From JAIBAI01 sp044238875 (GTDB taxonomy: Bacteria > Bacteroidota > Bacteroidia > M30B66), in the NCBI GenBank assembly GCA_044238875.1, contig JBIICM010000091.1, positions 1 to 9,907 on the forward strand: 9,907 bases of DNA. The letters are read 5' to 3'. Of the stretch, positions 1-7,160 are shown one piece after another (the stretch's first letter is position 1; each line of letters opens with the position of its first letter). Both the position numbers and the translations under genes were made by a program. The notes beneath the pieces are model-generated. The model was not told the origin of the DNA and did not search any database. It saw only the letters and a program-made list of their open reading frames with translations.

Positions 1-117
1 ATGCTCAGGCCCCTGATGACGAGAGATTCCCGTAACACCCCAACCCTCTGAAAGCAGAAGCTTTGTCAGTGAAAGGCCCAGCCCGCTGCTGCTGCCGGTG
101 ATCCAGGCGTATTTCAT
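1..117 (-). CDS. Short-chain dehydrogenase/reductase (SDR), N-terminal fragment
   Basis: This is a partial gene: its ATG lies at 117-115 and the reading frame runs off the window at base 1, leaving 39 codons. The translation begins MKYAWITGSSSGLGLSLTKL. It shows the first beta strand and the classical SDR dinucleotide-binding motif TGxxxGxG (T7-G14), then an amphipathic helix and a second strand ending in ISR (31-33). A basic residue just after the second strand (R33) is, in classical SDRs, usually a sign of NADP(H) preference. The catalytic Ser-Tyr-Lys lies outside the window, so the substrate cannot be guessed. The gene lies 87 nt downstream of the cystathionine synthase/lyase gene on the same strand and could be cotranscribed, but that gap leaves room for its own promoter. 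I saw no clear TAnnTTTG element there. Confidence 0.8.
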   Translation of the reverse strand, partial: MKYAWITGSSSGLGLSLTKLLLSEGWGVTGISRHQGPEH

Positions 118-204
118 AGGCAATTGATTTTAGTTGAATGACTGTTTTCTAAGTGATGAAGCGCGGCAGGGGGTATCGTAGAATTCCAGACGTGCAAAAA
201 GGAT

Positions 205-1350
205 TTACACCTTCTCCAGTCCCATCTCAAGGTCTTCCAGCAGATCGTCAATATCTTCAATCCCTACGCTGAGCCTTATCAGTCCGTCGCTGATACCGAT
301 GCGGAGGCGTTCTTCTTTTGGAATGGAGGCATGGGTCATTGTGGCCGGATGATTGATCAGGCTTTCAACGCCACCGAGACTCTCAGCCAACGCGAAAAGT
401 TTGGTTCCGCTGAGCATCTTTCGGGCAGATGCTTCGCTTCCATCATGCAGCTCGATGCTCATCATGCCGCCATAGTCGCGCATCTGGCGGCTGGCGATGG
501 CATGATTGGGGTGATCTTCAAAGCCGGGCCATAAAACCTTTGCCACTTTCGGGTGGTTATGGAGGAAGTGTGCAACAGCCTTCCCGTTTTCACAATGCGC
601 CTTCATCCGTACATGCAGAGTTTTTAAACCCCTGAGCATCAGAAAGCAGTCCATCGGACCCGGTATTGCCCCGCTACTTTTCTGAATGAAATACAATTTA
701 TCACGCAGCTCCGAATCATTCATCATCAAACAGCCATGTACCACATCACTATGCCCACCGAGGTATTTGGTGCCACTGTGCATCACCAGATCGGCCCCCA
801 GATCGATGGGGTTTTGCAGCCAGGGTGAAGCAAAGGTGTTGTCAACACAAAGCAGAATCTTCTTTTCCCTGCATATTGCTGCCAAAGCCCCGATGTCGGT
901 GATGTTCATCAGGGGGTTGGTTGGGGTTTCCGCCCAAACAAGCCGCGTTTTCGAATTGATAAAAGGCAGAATAGCATCTTTGTGATGCAGTGGAACAAAG
1001 TGAAAGCGGATGCCGTATTTTTCATAAACCTTGGTAAACAGCCGGTATGTGCCTCCATACATATCTTCAGTGGCAATAACCTCATCTCCGGGATTCAGTA
1101 GTTTTAAAACCGCATCGGTAGCAGCTACACCACTGGCAAAACTCAGCGCGTACGATGCGTTTTCAATGGAGGCCAGACACGCCTCAAGCGCAGTTCTTGT
1201 CGGATTTTGTGAACGTGCGTATTCGTATCCCTTGTTTTCTCCCGGTGCCTCCTGAACATATGTTGTTGTCTGGTAAATGGGCGTCATAATAGCGCCTGTA
1301 GAAGGATCAGGTTCCTGACCGGCATGAATCAGTTTTGTTGCGGTTTTCAT
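205..1350 (-). CDS. Cystathionine gamma-synthase / gamma-lyase family, PLP enzyme
   Basis: A 381-residue, full-length member of the Cys/Met-metabolism PLP-dependent family. These cytosolic enzymes make cystathionine from an activated homoserine and cysteine (gamma-synthase, MetB) or cleave cystathionine to cysteine (gamma-lyase). The family signature is complete at residues 187-201 (DLVMHSGTKYLGGHS), with K195 as the PLP Schiff-base lysine. D170 in VDNTFASP should contact the pyridine nitrogen, and Y44/R46 (YEYARSQNPT) would bind the phosphate of the neighbouring subunit. The segment ESLGGVESL (323-331) carries the E329-S330 pair found in both MetB and gamma-lyases. Motif Q48 replaces the glycine of the common RSGNPT form. 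Synthase and lyase are hard to tell apart by sequence, so I give no gene symbol. The start is ATG at 1350, 59 nt from a divergent thioesterase gene. An SDR gene follows downstream. Confidence 0.93.
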   Translation of the reverse strand: MKTATKLIHAGQEPDPSTGAIMTPIYQTTTYVQEAPGENKGYEYARSQNPTRTALEACLASIENASYALSFASGVAATDAVLKLLNPGDEVIATEDMYGGTYRLFTKVYEKYGIRFHFVPLHHKDAILPFINSKTRLVWAETPTNPLMNITDIGALAAICREKKILLCVDNTFASPWLQNPIDLGADLVMHSGTKYLGGHSDVVHGCLMMNDSELRDKLYFIQKSSGAIPGPMDCFLMLRGLKTLHVRMKAHCENGKAVAHFLHNHPKVAKVLWPGFEDHPNHAIASRQMRDYGGMMSIELHDGSEASARKMLSGTKLFALAESLGGVESLINHPATMTHASIPKEERLRIGISDGLIRLSVGIEDIDDLLEDLEMGLEKV

Positions 1351-1396
1351 TTTCTTATCTGCTGCGCAAATTAAATCAATTCAGCCGGCAAAGCAC

Positions 1397-1404
1397 TACT
1401 TTTG
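1397..1404 (+). promoter_or_regulatory. Bacteroidota -7 promoter element (TACTTTTG), nearly leaderless
   Basis: TACTTTTG matches the Bacteroidota -7 consensus TAnnTTTG exactly. It ends only 5 nt before the ATG of the acyl-CoA thioesterase at 1410, so transcription would start at or within a few bases of the start codon. No convincing TTG/TTTG -33 element is present 19-21 nt upstream (around 1373-1378), which lowers confidence. It lies in the 59 bp region shared with the divergent PLP-enzyme gene. Confidence 0.4.
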
Positions 1405-1409
1405 TCATC

Positions 1410-1928
1410 ATGAAAAACAAACGTTTTGCCAGCGAATCAAGAGCGGTAACAACAGAAATTGTACTCCCAAATGATACCAACACACTCGGCAACCTCATGG
1501 GCGGCAGGCTGCTGCACCTGATGGACATTTCTGCCGCCATTTCAGCACATCGTCATTGCAAACGTATTGTGGTTACTGCTTCCGTTAACCATGTTTCATT
1601 TGATAAGCCAATTAAGCTGGGAGACATTGTTACGCTGGAAGCACAGGTTTCACGTGCCTTCAGTTCTTCAATGGAGGTTTACATTGATGTTTGGGTTGAA
1701 AATCATTCAACCGGCGAACGCATCAAGCACAACGAAGCGATTTATACCTTCGTAGCAGTTGATCAGCTGGGCAACCCGATTGCGGTTCCGGAGGTGGTTC
1801 CGGAAACAGAGCTTGAAAAAAACCGCTATGCCGGGGCATTAAGGCGCAGACAGCTGAGCCTTATTCTGGCCGGAAAGATGAAACCAGAAGAAGCAACTGA
1901 ACTCAAAGCCCTCTTCATCGGTGCCTAA
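1410..1928 (+). CDS. Acyl-CoA thioesterase, hotdog fold (YciA/BFIT-like)
   Basis: A 172-residue single-hotdog acyl-CoA hydrolase that would release free fatty acid and CoA in the cytosol. The conserved block at 24-39, NTLGNLMGGRLLHLMD, has the family's NxxG...GG...D layout, with N24 and D39 as likely active-site residues. Strands containing VVTASVNHVSFDKPI (54-68) and the KHNEAIYTFVAVD segment (106-118) complete the fold. The tail (133-172) is charged and helical, as in other bacterial members. I chose ATG 1410 (MKNKRFAS) rather than the in-frame ATG at 1335: the earlier start would add 25 unconserved residues and overlap the 5' end of the divergent PLP-enzyme gene. The gene stands alone, and its stop is only 5 nt from the stop of a convergent small ORF. 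The physiological acyl-CoA substrate cannot be deduced. Confidence 0.92.
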   Translation: MKNKRFASESRAVTTEIVLPNDTNTLGNLMGGRLLHLMDISAAISAHRHCKRIVVTASVNHVSFDKPIKLGDIVTLEAQVSRAFSSSMEVYIDVWVENHSTGERIKHNEAIYTFVAVDQLGNPIAVPEVVPETELEKNRYAGALRRRQLSLILAGKMKPEEATELKALFIGA

Positions 1929-1933
1929 TGCAC

Positions 1934-2083
1934 TTATTCATCAGGTTTGGGCGGATGTTTCTTTTTACGTTGGTATGTTTTGGCCGATTTCTCGACCTTT
2001 TGAGGCGGTATTTTGCCAATTTCGGCCCTCGACCTCCTTTTGAGAAGGCTGATTTTTCGCTTCTTCTCTATTTTACGGGGCAT
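1934..2083 (-). CDS. Small, highly basic hypothetical protein (49 aa)
   Basis: A 49-residue open frame from ATG (2083) to TAA (1934). It begins MPRKIEKKRKISLLKRRSRA and ends in KKKHPPKPDE. Of 49 residues, 19 are Lys or Arg and only five are acidic; there is no signal peptide, membrane segment or cysteine. Its ATG overlaps the 3' end of the SRPBCC gene by 11 nt (ATGCCCCGTAA holds both its start and the upstream TAA), a layout typical of translational coupling. It fills almost exactly the space between that gene and the convergent thioesterase. The composition suggests binding to RNA, DNA or ribosomes, but I recognise no family and infer no function. A chance ORF remains possible; the precise packing argues for a real gene. 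Confidence 0.55.
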   Translation of the reverse strand: MPRKIEKKRKISLLKRRSRAEIGKIPPQKVEKSAKTYQRKKKHPPKPDE

Positions 2084-2666
2084 CAGAAATATTCTCAGGA
2101 TTGACATTGAGATTTAAAGGCTCACCAACTGTTTCAAGCTGTAATTTCATTTTTTCAAGCCCTTTCTGAAAGTCATTTCCCAACATGTTCTCCATATCCA
2201 TGAAAATAAGAAACAGGTTCATCGGATAATTCAATCTGCCTCTAAAACCCCATTTAACCCGTGTTTTACCATCGAGCGCATCTTCGGTGATCAGATAGGC
2301 TTTGTCATCCGACTGAAAAGGCTCTTTGAAACGCAAAGCCAGATCAATCCGCTCTCCTTCCAGAATCCTTGTTATTTCCTGCTCACCTTTCCCCACATTT
2401 TTGTTTTTACTATCCCAGGTGGCAATAAAGCCAATTGTTCCGTCTGTTCCGGTGTAGGTTCTTTTCGACAATGGATCCATTTCATTCCAAACGCTATATT
2501 GCTCCTGATTTTTTAGCAGTTTTACATAGTTAAAAACCTCCACTCTGGGTCTGTTGATGATGATTTCCTTTTCAACGCCATATTCTTTTCTAACCAGTGC
2601 CGCAGTGATAAGAGCGGAAATTAAAATGAACCCGGTTCCGATAAGCAGATATTTTAAGATTTTCAT
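2073..2666 (-). CDS. Membrane-anchored SRPBCC (START-like) family protein
   Basis: A 197-residue protein. Residues 5-25 form one hydrophobic segment flanked by lysines and arginine (MKILKYLLIG... and LVRKEYG), most likely an uncleaved signal anchor. It is followed by a polyketide-cyclase/START-like SRPBCC domain (about 31-178). Typical features are the opening strand with IIINRPRVEVFNYV (35-48), a YSVWNEMDP turn (57-65), the strands between 70 and 140, and the long C-terminal helix containing MLGNDFQKGLEKMKLQLE (161-178). SRPBCC domains bind small hydrophobic ligands in a deep cavity; no catalytic residues can be assigned, so the ligand is unknown. The domain probably lies outside the cytoplasmic membrane. 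A small basic ORF overlaps its 3' end by 11 nt. It is probably transcribed from its own promoter in the 124 bp gap upstream. Confidence 0.85.
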   Translation of the reverse strand: MKILKYLLIGTGFILISALITAALVRKEYGVEKEIIINRPRVEVFNYVKLLKNQEQYSVWNEMDPLSKRTYTGTDGTIGFIATWDSKNKNVGKGEQEITRILEGERIDLALRFKEPFQSDDKAYLITEDALDGKTRVKWGFRGRLNYPMNLFLIFMDMENMLGNDFQKGLEKMKLQLETVGEPLNLNVNPENISDAP

Positions 2667-2693
2667 GTTTTGATAGAGAATATGTATCTACGA

Positions 2694-2709
2694 ATTTATT
2701 AAAATAAAT
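2694..2709. repeat. 16 bp AT-only palindrome (ATTTATT-AA-AATAAAT)
   Basis: Seven-base arms form a perfect inverted repeat around a two-base centre, 28 bp upstream of the SRPBCC start codon. It contains no G or C, so it is a poor intrinsic terminator. It could be an operator, or chance in an AT-rich intergenic stretch. Confidence 0.3.
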
Positions 2710-2731
2710 GGTTTCTCAATGCAAGATCTGG

Positions 2732-2761
2732 CAGATATAACTATTAACTGTAACAAAACAA
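2732..2761 (-). promoter_or_regulatory. Candidate Bacteroidota promoter for the SRPBCC gene
   Basis: On the minus strand TTG (2761-2759) is followed after 19 nt by TATATCTG (2739-2732), one mismatch from TAnnTTTG. The spacing is right for a Bacteroidota -33/-7 pair, and the predicted transcript start near 2725 would give a leader of about 60 nt. The palindrome at 2694-2709 would lie within that leader. The rest of the 2667-2790 gap shows nothing further. Confidence 0.3.
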
Positions 2762-2790
2762 GGGCAAATAAACATGGTTAATCGTGCATT

Positions 2791-3459
2791 TTATTTTTCA
2801 CCGCCGTAGCGAAGGTTATAAAGTAGTTCTTGTGTTTCAGCATCATCAGGATGTTTACGGAGCCATCGCTGCAGGTAAAAAATCGCTGAATCGCGTTTGC
2901 CGGCGCCCTCAAAGGCCAGCGCAATATTGATATAAACAAGTCGCTCACCGGGATACTCTTGTTCAAGTTCGTGCAGACGTTTTAAAGCATCATCATAGTT
3001 TCCGCTGAGGTAAGCATCATGCGCAAACTGCATTTCCTGCTCCAGCCTGTGTTGAAGGTACCAGTCACGGCCGGCTATGCCTGCAAAAAGCAGCAGGGCA
3101 AAAAGTACTGACAGCAACAAGGGCCTTTGCAGCGATGCCAGCGGCACTGCGTCATCGGTAGCTTCACGCCATTTCTGATAAATCGGATTTTGAAGCAAAA
3201 TCATACCCACCGGAAAAAGCAGATGCAACAGTTCAGTAACCCAATAGTAATGACCCGGCAAGGTGGCTGCCGAAACCATGAACAAAAGAAACCATCCAAT
3301 GCTGATCACCTGTAAAGGGCGTTTTCTTGCGGGGAATCCCAATCGCCGGTAATTCTCGGCAAATAGCAGACCGCCCGGCACAATTATGCAGAAATAGCTG
3401 ATCAGCCCTAAATGAAAAGGGCTCCATGGCCTGGGTGGTTCGGATGTAGCTATGCCCAT
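2791..3459 (-). CDS. Multi-pass membrane protein with C-terminal TPR repeats
   Basis: A 222-residue protein of unknown function. Four hydrophobic segments are visible, at roughly 15-34, 50-67, 73-90 and 112-131. A short loop in between carries the NYRRLGFPARKR motif (36-47); similar N-terminal N-x-RRLG loops occur in other small membrane proteins of unknown role. After the last membrane segment come about two tetratricopeptide-like helical hairpins: 142-169 (MQFAHDAYLSGNYDDALKRL) and 173-206 (LVYINIALAFEGAGKRDSAI). These would form a soluble protein-protein interaction tail. Its ATG overlaps the end of the radical SAM gene by 10 nt, so the two are very likely translated from one message. A role as a membrane docking partner for the radical SAM protein or for the PorW-like protein is inference from position only. 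Confidence 0.82.
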   Translation of the reverse strand: MGIATSEPPRPWSPFHLGLISYFCIIVPGGLLFAENYRRLGFPARKRPLQVISIGWFLLFMVSAATLPGHYYWVTELLHLLFPVGMILLQNPIYQKWREATDDAVPLASLQRPLLLSVLFALLLFAGIAGRDWYLQHRLEQEMQFAHDAYLSGNYDDALKRLHELEQEYPGERLVYINIALAFEGAGKRDSAIFYLQRWLRKHPDDAETQELLYNLRYGGEK

Positions 3460-4466
3460 ACCTTAGTGCCTTCTGAACAATTACGACAGATTTCAATCTG
3501 ATCCCTGCCGGTGAGAACCGTATGACGGAACCGGCGGTAAGCCGCCCCTTTCCAGATTTCAGAAAAATGCTCAGCACTGAAATTGCCAAGCTGCTGCGAT
3601 GCGTCTTTGTCAAAACAACAGGGAATTACCTTTCCATCCCAGGTAAATACGCAACCCTGCCACATGCGCCAGCAATGGTTTGCCAGTTTGTTTTTCAGGC
3701 GCCACTTCCCCTCTGCTGTTTTGGTATAGCGCGAATAACGGGTATCATCCGGAATGAGTGGATGTCCGTTTTCATAATCATACATCTGCGCTGTTTTCAT
3801 CCGTACCTCATCTACGCCAAGCTTGCTGCCGAGTTCGAGTATTTCCTCAACCTGGTGTTCATTGGGTTTCACAACCAGCATTTGAAGGATAACCTCCGGA
3901 TACTTACTGCCTAATCGTTTTTTTTGTTGTACCACTTCTCTGATACCTTCAATGGCTTTTTCAAGCGACCCGCCTACGCGATATTGCGCGTAAACATCCT
4001 GCGTGGAGCCGTCAACAGACACAATCAGCCTGTGCAGGCCTGCCTGAATAATATCCTGTGCTGCCTTTGCATCAAGGTAATGTCCGTTTGTTGAAGTTGA
4101 TGTAAAAATTTTTCTGTTGCTGGCCTCCCTGATCATTTCAGGCAGTTTGCGGTTCAGGAATGGCTCACCCTGAAAATAAAAATTAACAGCCACCAGACTT
4201 TTCTGAAGTCGGTTCAGTATGCCGGCCAGCAGTTTCTCCTGCATCATGCCTGTTGGCCGGGTAAAAGCCCTTAATCCGCTGGGACATTCGGGACAGCGCA
4301 AATTGCAGGAGGTGGTTGGTTCAACCGATATACTCATGGGCATACCTGCATGGAGGGGCTTGCCAAACCAGCGTGAAAGGTAAAAGGAGCCGCGCAACAG
4401 CAGTAAATTTGTAACCTTCTGAACACTCATCTGCCTGAGCAAAATTATGGTGCTGAGCCTGCTCAT
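3450..4466 (-). CDS. Radical SAM / SPASM domain protein
   Basis: A 338-residue iron-sulfur enzyme of the radical S-adenosylmethionine superfamily. The CxxxCxxC motif (C54, C58, C61, within TTSCNLRCPECPSG) binds the SAM-cleaving [4Fe-4S] cluster. The segment YFQGEPFLN (97-105) is the SAM-contacting GEP-type motif, and STNGHYL (125-131) and VSVDGS (149-154) are the usual barrel strands. The C-terminal part is SPASM-like: C265, C272, C283/C284 in VIPCCFDKD, the LGNFSAEHFSEIWKG segment (293-307), then C327 and C330. These cysteines should hold at least one auxiliary cluster. SPASM enzymes often modify peptides, but others act on small molecules, and no substrate is evident. No precursor-peptide ORF is seen beside it. 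It starts 22 nt after the porW-like gene and overlaps the membrane-TPR gene by 10 nt, so it is probably cotranscribed with both. M13 is an alternative start. Confidence 0.9.
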   Translation of the reverse strand: MSRLSTIILLRQMSVQKVTNLLLLRGSFYLSRWFGKPLHAGMPMSISVEPTTSCNLRCPECPSGLRAFTRPTGMMQEKLLAGILNRLQKSLVAVNFYFQGEPFLNRKLPEMIREASNRKIFTSTSTNGHYLDAKAAQDIIQAGLHRLIVSVDGSTQDVYAQYRVGGSLEKAIEGIREVVQQKKRLGSKYPEVILQMLVVKPNEHQVEEILELGSKLGVDEVRMKTAQMYDYENGHPLIPDDTRYSRYTKTAEGKWRLKNKLANHCWRMWQGCVFTWDGKVIPCCFDKDASQQLGNFSAEHFSEIWKGAAYRRFRHTVLTGRDQIEICRNCSEGTKVWA

Positions 4467-4488
4467 GACTTTAATGATTCAACAGTTT

Positions 4489-7125
4489 TTATTGGTAAAC
4501 CTTTTTGTAAAAGTCGAGATACTCCTGTACTTTCTTCTCTTTCAGAAGGCTCACATAGTTGGCTGCGCTGATGATGAAAGTACTGATGATGTTCATATCC
4601 ATTCCACTGAAAACCGCATCATCGGCATCAATGGTTTTCATGTAATCATCGGCCATTTTTTTGTTTTCAAACGGCATCACCTGCACCAGCTGGTAATTGG
4701 TTCCCAATAAGAGGGTGTTGATTTGCAGATCTGTCAGAGAAAAATTCACTGCGTTGAAGTCGCTCAGCGCAACTTTAAAATCATTCAGGCTGAATGATAC
4801 ATCTTCAATAAGAGCTATATAGTAATGCAACGTGTCGCCTTTATAGGTATATAATGCTTTTATTGGGGCGGCGGTATCCGGCTCAACAATGCCTTCAGCT
4901 TTATCAAGACTTTTCAAAAGATCCTGTGCTTTTTGCTTTACAGGATCCTGGGGATAGTTCTTTACCACATCGTTTAGGCTGTTGCGGTAACCCTTTAGGT
5001 TCTTCTGCGCGCCGATACAAAGTGCCTTCAGCAGAGCGAATTTAGCCATAAGGGGATTGCCGTTATAGCGGGTTTCAGCAGTGCGGCACTGGTTAAGGGC
5101 TTCGCTATACTGGCCTGATCTGAAAAGACGATATGTTTCGGCATAAAACACATCCGTTTCCTGTTTGGATAGCTGCTTTGTTTTGAAAAATTCAGGATTG
5201 CTGATGATACCGGCATATTCTGAGTCGGGATAACGTGACAGCAGCACAGCCTTCCGGGCCTCTGCCTTTTTTTCATCAGGCAGCGCCAGATAGAGCCTGT
5301 AAAGCTGGTACATAACAGTTGGCTCAAGCCTGTTGCCGGGAAACTTCTTCAAAAAATCCTCATAAACCGTGATGGCCTCCTTCAGATCTGCGAGCTGTTC
5401 TTTATAAATCAGTCCGAGATCATACCAGGCATTAGTTACAGAATCAGCATAAGCTTTTTTCATTTCATCTGTCTGCGGAATGGCATCCGCATATTTTTTC
5501 CTTGCAGCAGCCATGCTATCAGCCGGACTTAGTTTGGCCACACTGTCTTTACCGGCATCTTGCAGCTGAGGGTCACCTGAATTTCCTGCAACAGGAACAA
5601 GGGCTTGCTTGTTACTTCGCCGCCAGTTGTCTTCAAGTGTTCGCTCACCCCAAACCCTTCTGAACTCAGTGAATCCAAAACTCAGGGTAGTTGTATTGTA
5701 AAAATACCATTGTGCATTTCCTCCGCCAGTGCTACCGCTGCCCGGCATCATACTGGTTGCCCCCTGACCTTGCTGCCCCGCAATTTCATTACGTTTGCGT
5801 TCCTCCTCCCTTTCACGTTCGATTTTTCTTTTGTCGCGCAAAATCAGCGTATCAATGCGTTTCTCAATCTCAGCTTTCGACAATCCCGCCAGTTTTAAAA
5901 GGCTATCATGCAAGGCAATTGTTTCATACTTCTGAACCAGTTTTGCAAGGCTGTTGCGTTTGTTTTCAACCCGCTTGTATTCAGGGTGATCCTTTGAAAG
6001 TGCAGTAATCGCACTGTCATAATAAACGGCAGCTTCCCGATACTCGCGCCAGTCGAACCTTATATCAGCGATGGCGAGATATGACAAGCCTTTTTGATTT
6101 GAATTAACCGTGCTTACTCTTATGCTTTTCCGGTATTGTTCAATGGCTCGCATTTCCTGCTCTTCCTTTTCTTCTATTTCTCCGAGTGTATAATAGATCT
6201 GATCGGCAAACTCACTGTTTTTGGGGTCTCTCAGCATTTTGGCGAGCAAAGCCCTTGTTTCTGCGCTGTTTCCTGAGGCGGTTTCAAAACAACGCGCCAT
6301 GTTGATTCTCGCATAGAAGGCCATTTCATAGGATGGACTCATCTTCAGAACCTTCTTATAAACATCAGAGGCCTCCTTGAGCTTGTCGGTTTTTTGCATC
6401 AGCTGGGCGCTGATAAACAAAAGCCTCCTTTTTACCTTCTTATTCCGGGTTACCGGTATGGCTTCCTGCACTGATTCAAGTGCCTTCGGGTAGTTTTTTT
6501 GCTTGAGGTAAAAGTCGGTCAGTACGGTATATACCATCGCCTTTGCTTTTCTGCTCAGGCTTTTGTCATTGAGTGGCCTGTTAAGCGCAATGGTAGCATC
6601 TGAATACATACCCAGTTCGCAGTAAGCCCTTGCGAGCCAGCTTGCAGCAACATATTCAGCAGGATCCTTTTTATTGTTTTTAAGCGGCTCTCTTACCGCA
6701 TAGTTGAACATTTCGAGGGCAGCGTAGTAATCTCGCTTGTAAAAATGCCCCTTCCCTATCAGCAGGTAGGCGTCATCAATGTATCTGTTGTACTCTTTAC
6801 CCTTGATGTAAATCGAATGTTTCTTAATTACCACTGACGCTTTCTTGATGGCCTTATCGGCCTGTGCCGTGATTGACTTGGCATTTTCAACCGTACCCAC
6901 CGGAAAAACCTGCAGCACCCTGTAATAATCATCCTGATGAACAAGTGCAAGGGCATCTTCAGCTTCGCGGATCACTTCTTCTCCGTTAAAATAACCATTG
7001 TAGTATGCCGTTGTAGCGTGGTATGCCTTGTGACCCCAGGTATTCTTTCTGGTAGAGCAGGAAGGCAAAGCCATAAACAGTAATAGCAATGGGATGATCC
7101 CTGAAAAGTAAGCCGGGTGTTTCAA
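4489..7125 (-). CDS. porW: PorW/SprE-like T9SS TPR lipoprotein
   Basis: An 878-residue lipoprotein of the PorW (Porphyromonas) / SprE (Flavobacterium) family, known to be needed for type IX secretion across the outer membrane and, in gliding species, for motility. A signal peptide with lipobox LPSC puts the lipidated cysteine at C23. The residues after it (STRKN) lack an acidic surface-export signal, so it probably faces the periplasm. Next come the family's conserved start, WGHKAYHATTAYYNGYFNGE (30-49), and a long TPR solenoid (about 115-400). A charged, then glycine-rich linker spans 430-470. The block AQWYFYNTT...EFRRVWGERTLEDNWRRSNK (471-506) is highly characteristic of PorW/SprE. Further TPR-like helices run from 565 to 740, followed by a C-terminal domain. 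The only plausible start keeping the signal peptide is TTG at 7125: an in-frame stop lies at 7173-7171 with no ATG or GTG between. It is the first gene of a three-gene operon. Confidence 0.88.
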   Translation of the reverse strand: MKHPAYFSGIIPLLLLFMALPSCSTRKNTWGHKAYHATTAYYNGYFNGEEVIREAEDALALVHQDDYYRVLQVFPVGTVENAKSITAQADKAIKKASVVIKKHSIYIKGKEYNRYIDDAYLLIGKGHFYKRDYYAALEMFNYAVREPLKNNKKDPAEYVAASWLARAYCELGMYSDATIALNRPLNDKSLSRKAKAMVYTVLTDFYLKQKNYPKALESVQEAIPVTRNKKVKRRLLFISAQLMQKTDKLKEASDVYKKVLKMSPSYEMAFYARINMARCFETASGNSAETRALLAKMLRDPKNSEFADQIYYTLGEIEEKEEQEMRAIEQYRKSIRVSTVNSNQKGLSYLAIADIRFDWREYREAAVYYDSAITALSKDHPEYKRVENKRNSLAKLVQKYETIALHDSLLKLAGLSKAEIEKRIDTLILRDKRKIEREREEERKRNEIAGQQGQGATSMMPGSGSTGGGNAQWYFYNTTTLSFGFTEFRRVWGERTLEDNWRRSNKQALVPVAGNSGDPQLQDAGKDSVAKLSPADSMAAARKKYADAIPQTDEMKKAYADSVTNAWYDLGLIYKEQLADLKEAITVYEDFLKKFPGNRLEPTVMYQLYRLYLALPDEKKAEARKAVLLSRYPDSEYAGIISNPEFFKTKQLSKQETDVFYAETYRLFRSGQYSEALNQCRTAETRYNGNPLMAKFALLKALCIGAQKNLKGYRNSLNDVVKNYPQDPVKQKAQDLLKSLDKAEGIVEPDTAAPIKALYTYKGDTLHYYIALIEDVSFSLNDFKVALSDFNAVNFSLTDLQINTLLLGTNYQLVQVMPFENKKMADDYMKTIDADDAVFSGMDMNIISTFIISAANYVSLLKEKKVQEYLDFYKKVYQ

Positions 7126-7160
7126 AACTTTTATCTGACGGAACTTTAACTGATAAGTGG

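Noticed and set aside
118..204. Terminator or promoter between the PLP-enzyme and SDR genes
   Set aside because: I found no stable inverted repeat with a T tract and no TAnnTTTG element on the minus strand in these 87 bases.
331..1255. Several plus-strand open frames of 67-99 codons
   Set aside because: They are antisense to the strongly conserved PLP-enzyme gene and their translations show no recognisable domain.
1335..1409. In-frame upstream ATG that would lengthen the thioesterase by 25 residues
   Set aside because: It overlaps the start of the divergent PLP-enzyme gene, the extra residues look unlike the family N-terminus, and the promoter-like element at 1397-1404 lies downstream of it.
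3233..3613. Minus-strand open frame of 126 codons across the junction of the radical SAM and membrane-TPR genes
   Set aside because: It is out of frame with two well-supported genes and its translation has no domain features.
4467..4488. Possible precursor-peptide gene for the radical SAM/SPASM enzyme
   Set aside because: The gap is only 22 nt, the downstream junction overlaps, and the 2667-2790 gap shows no suitable short frame.
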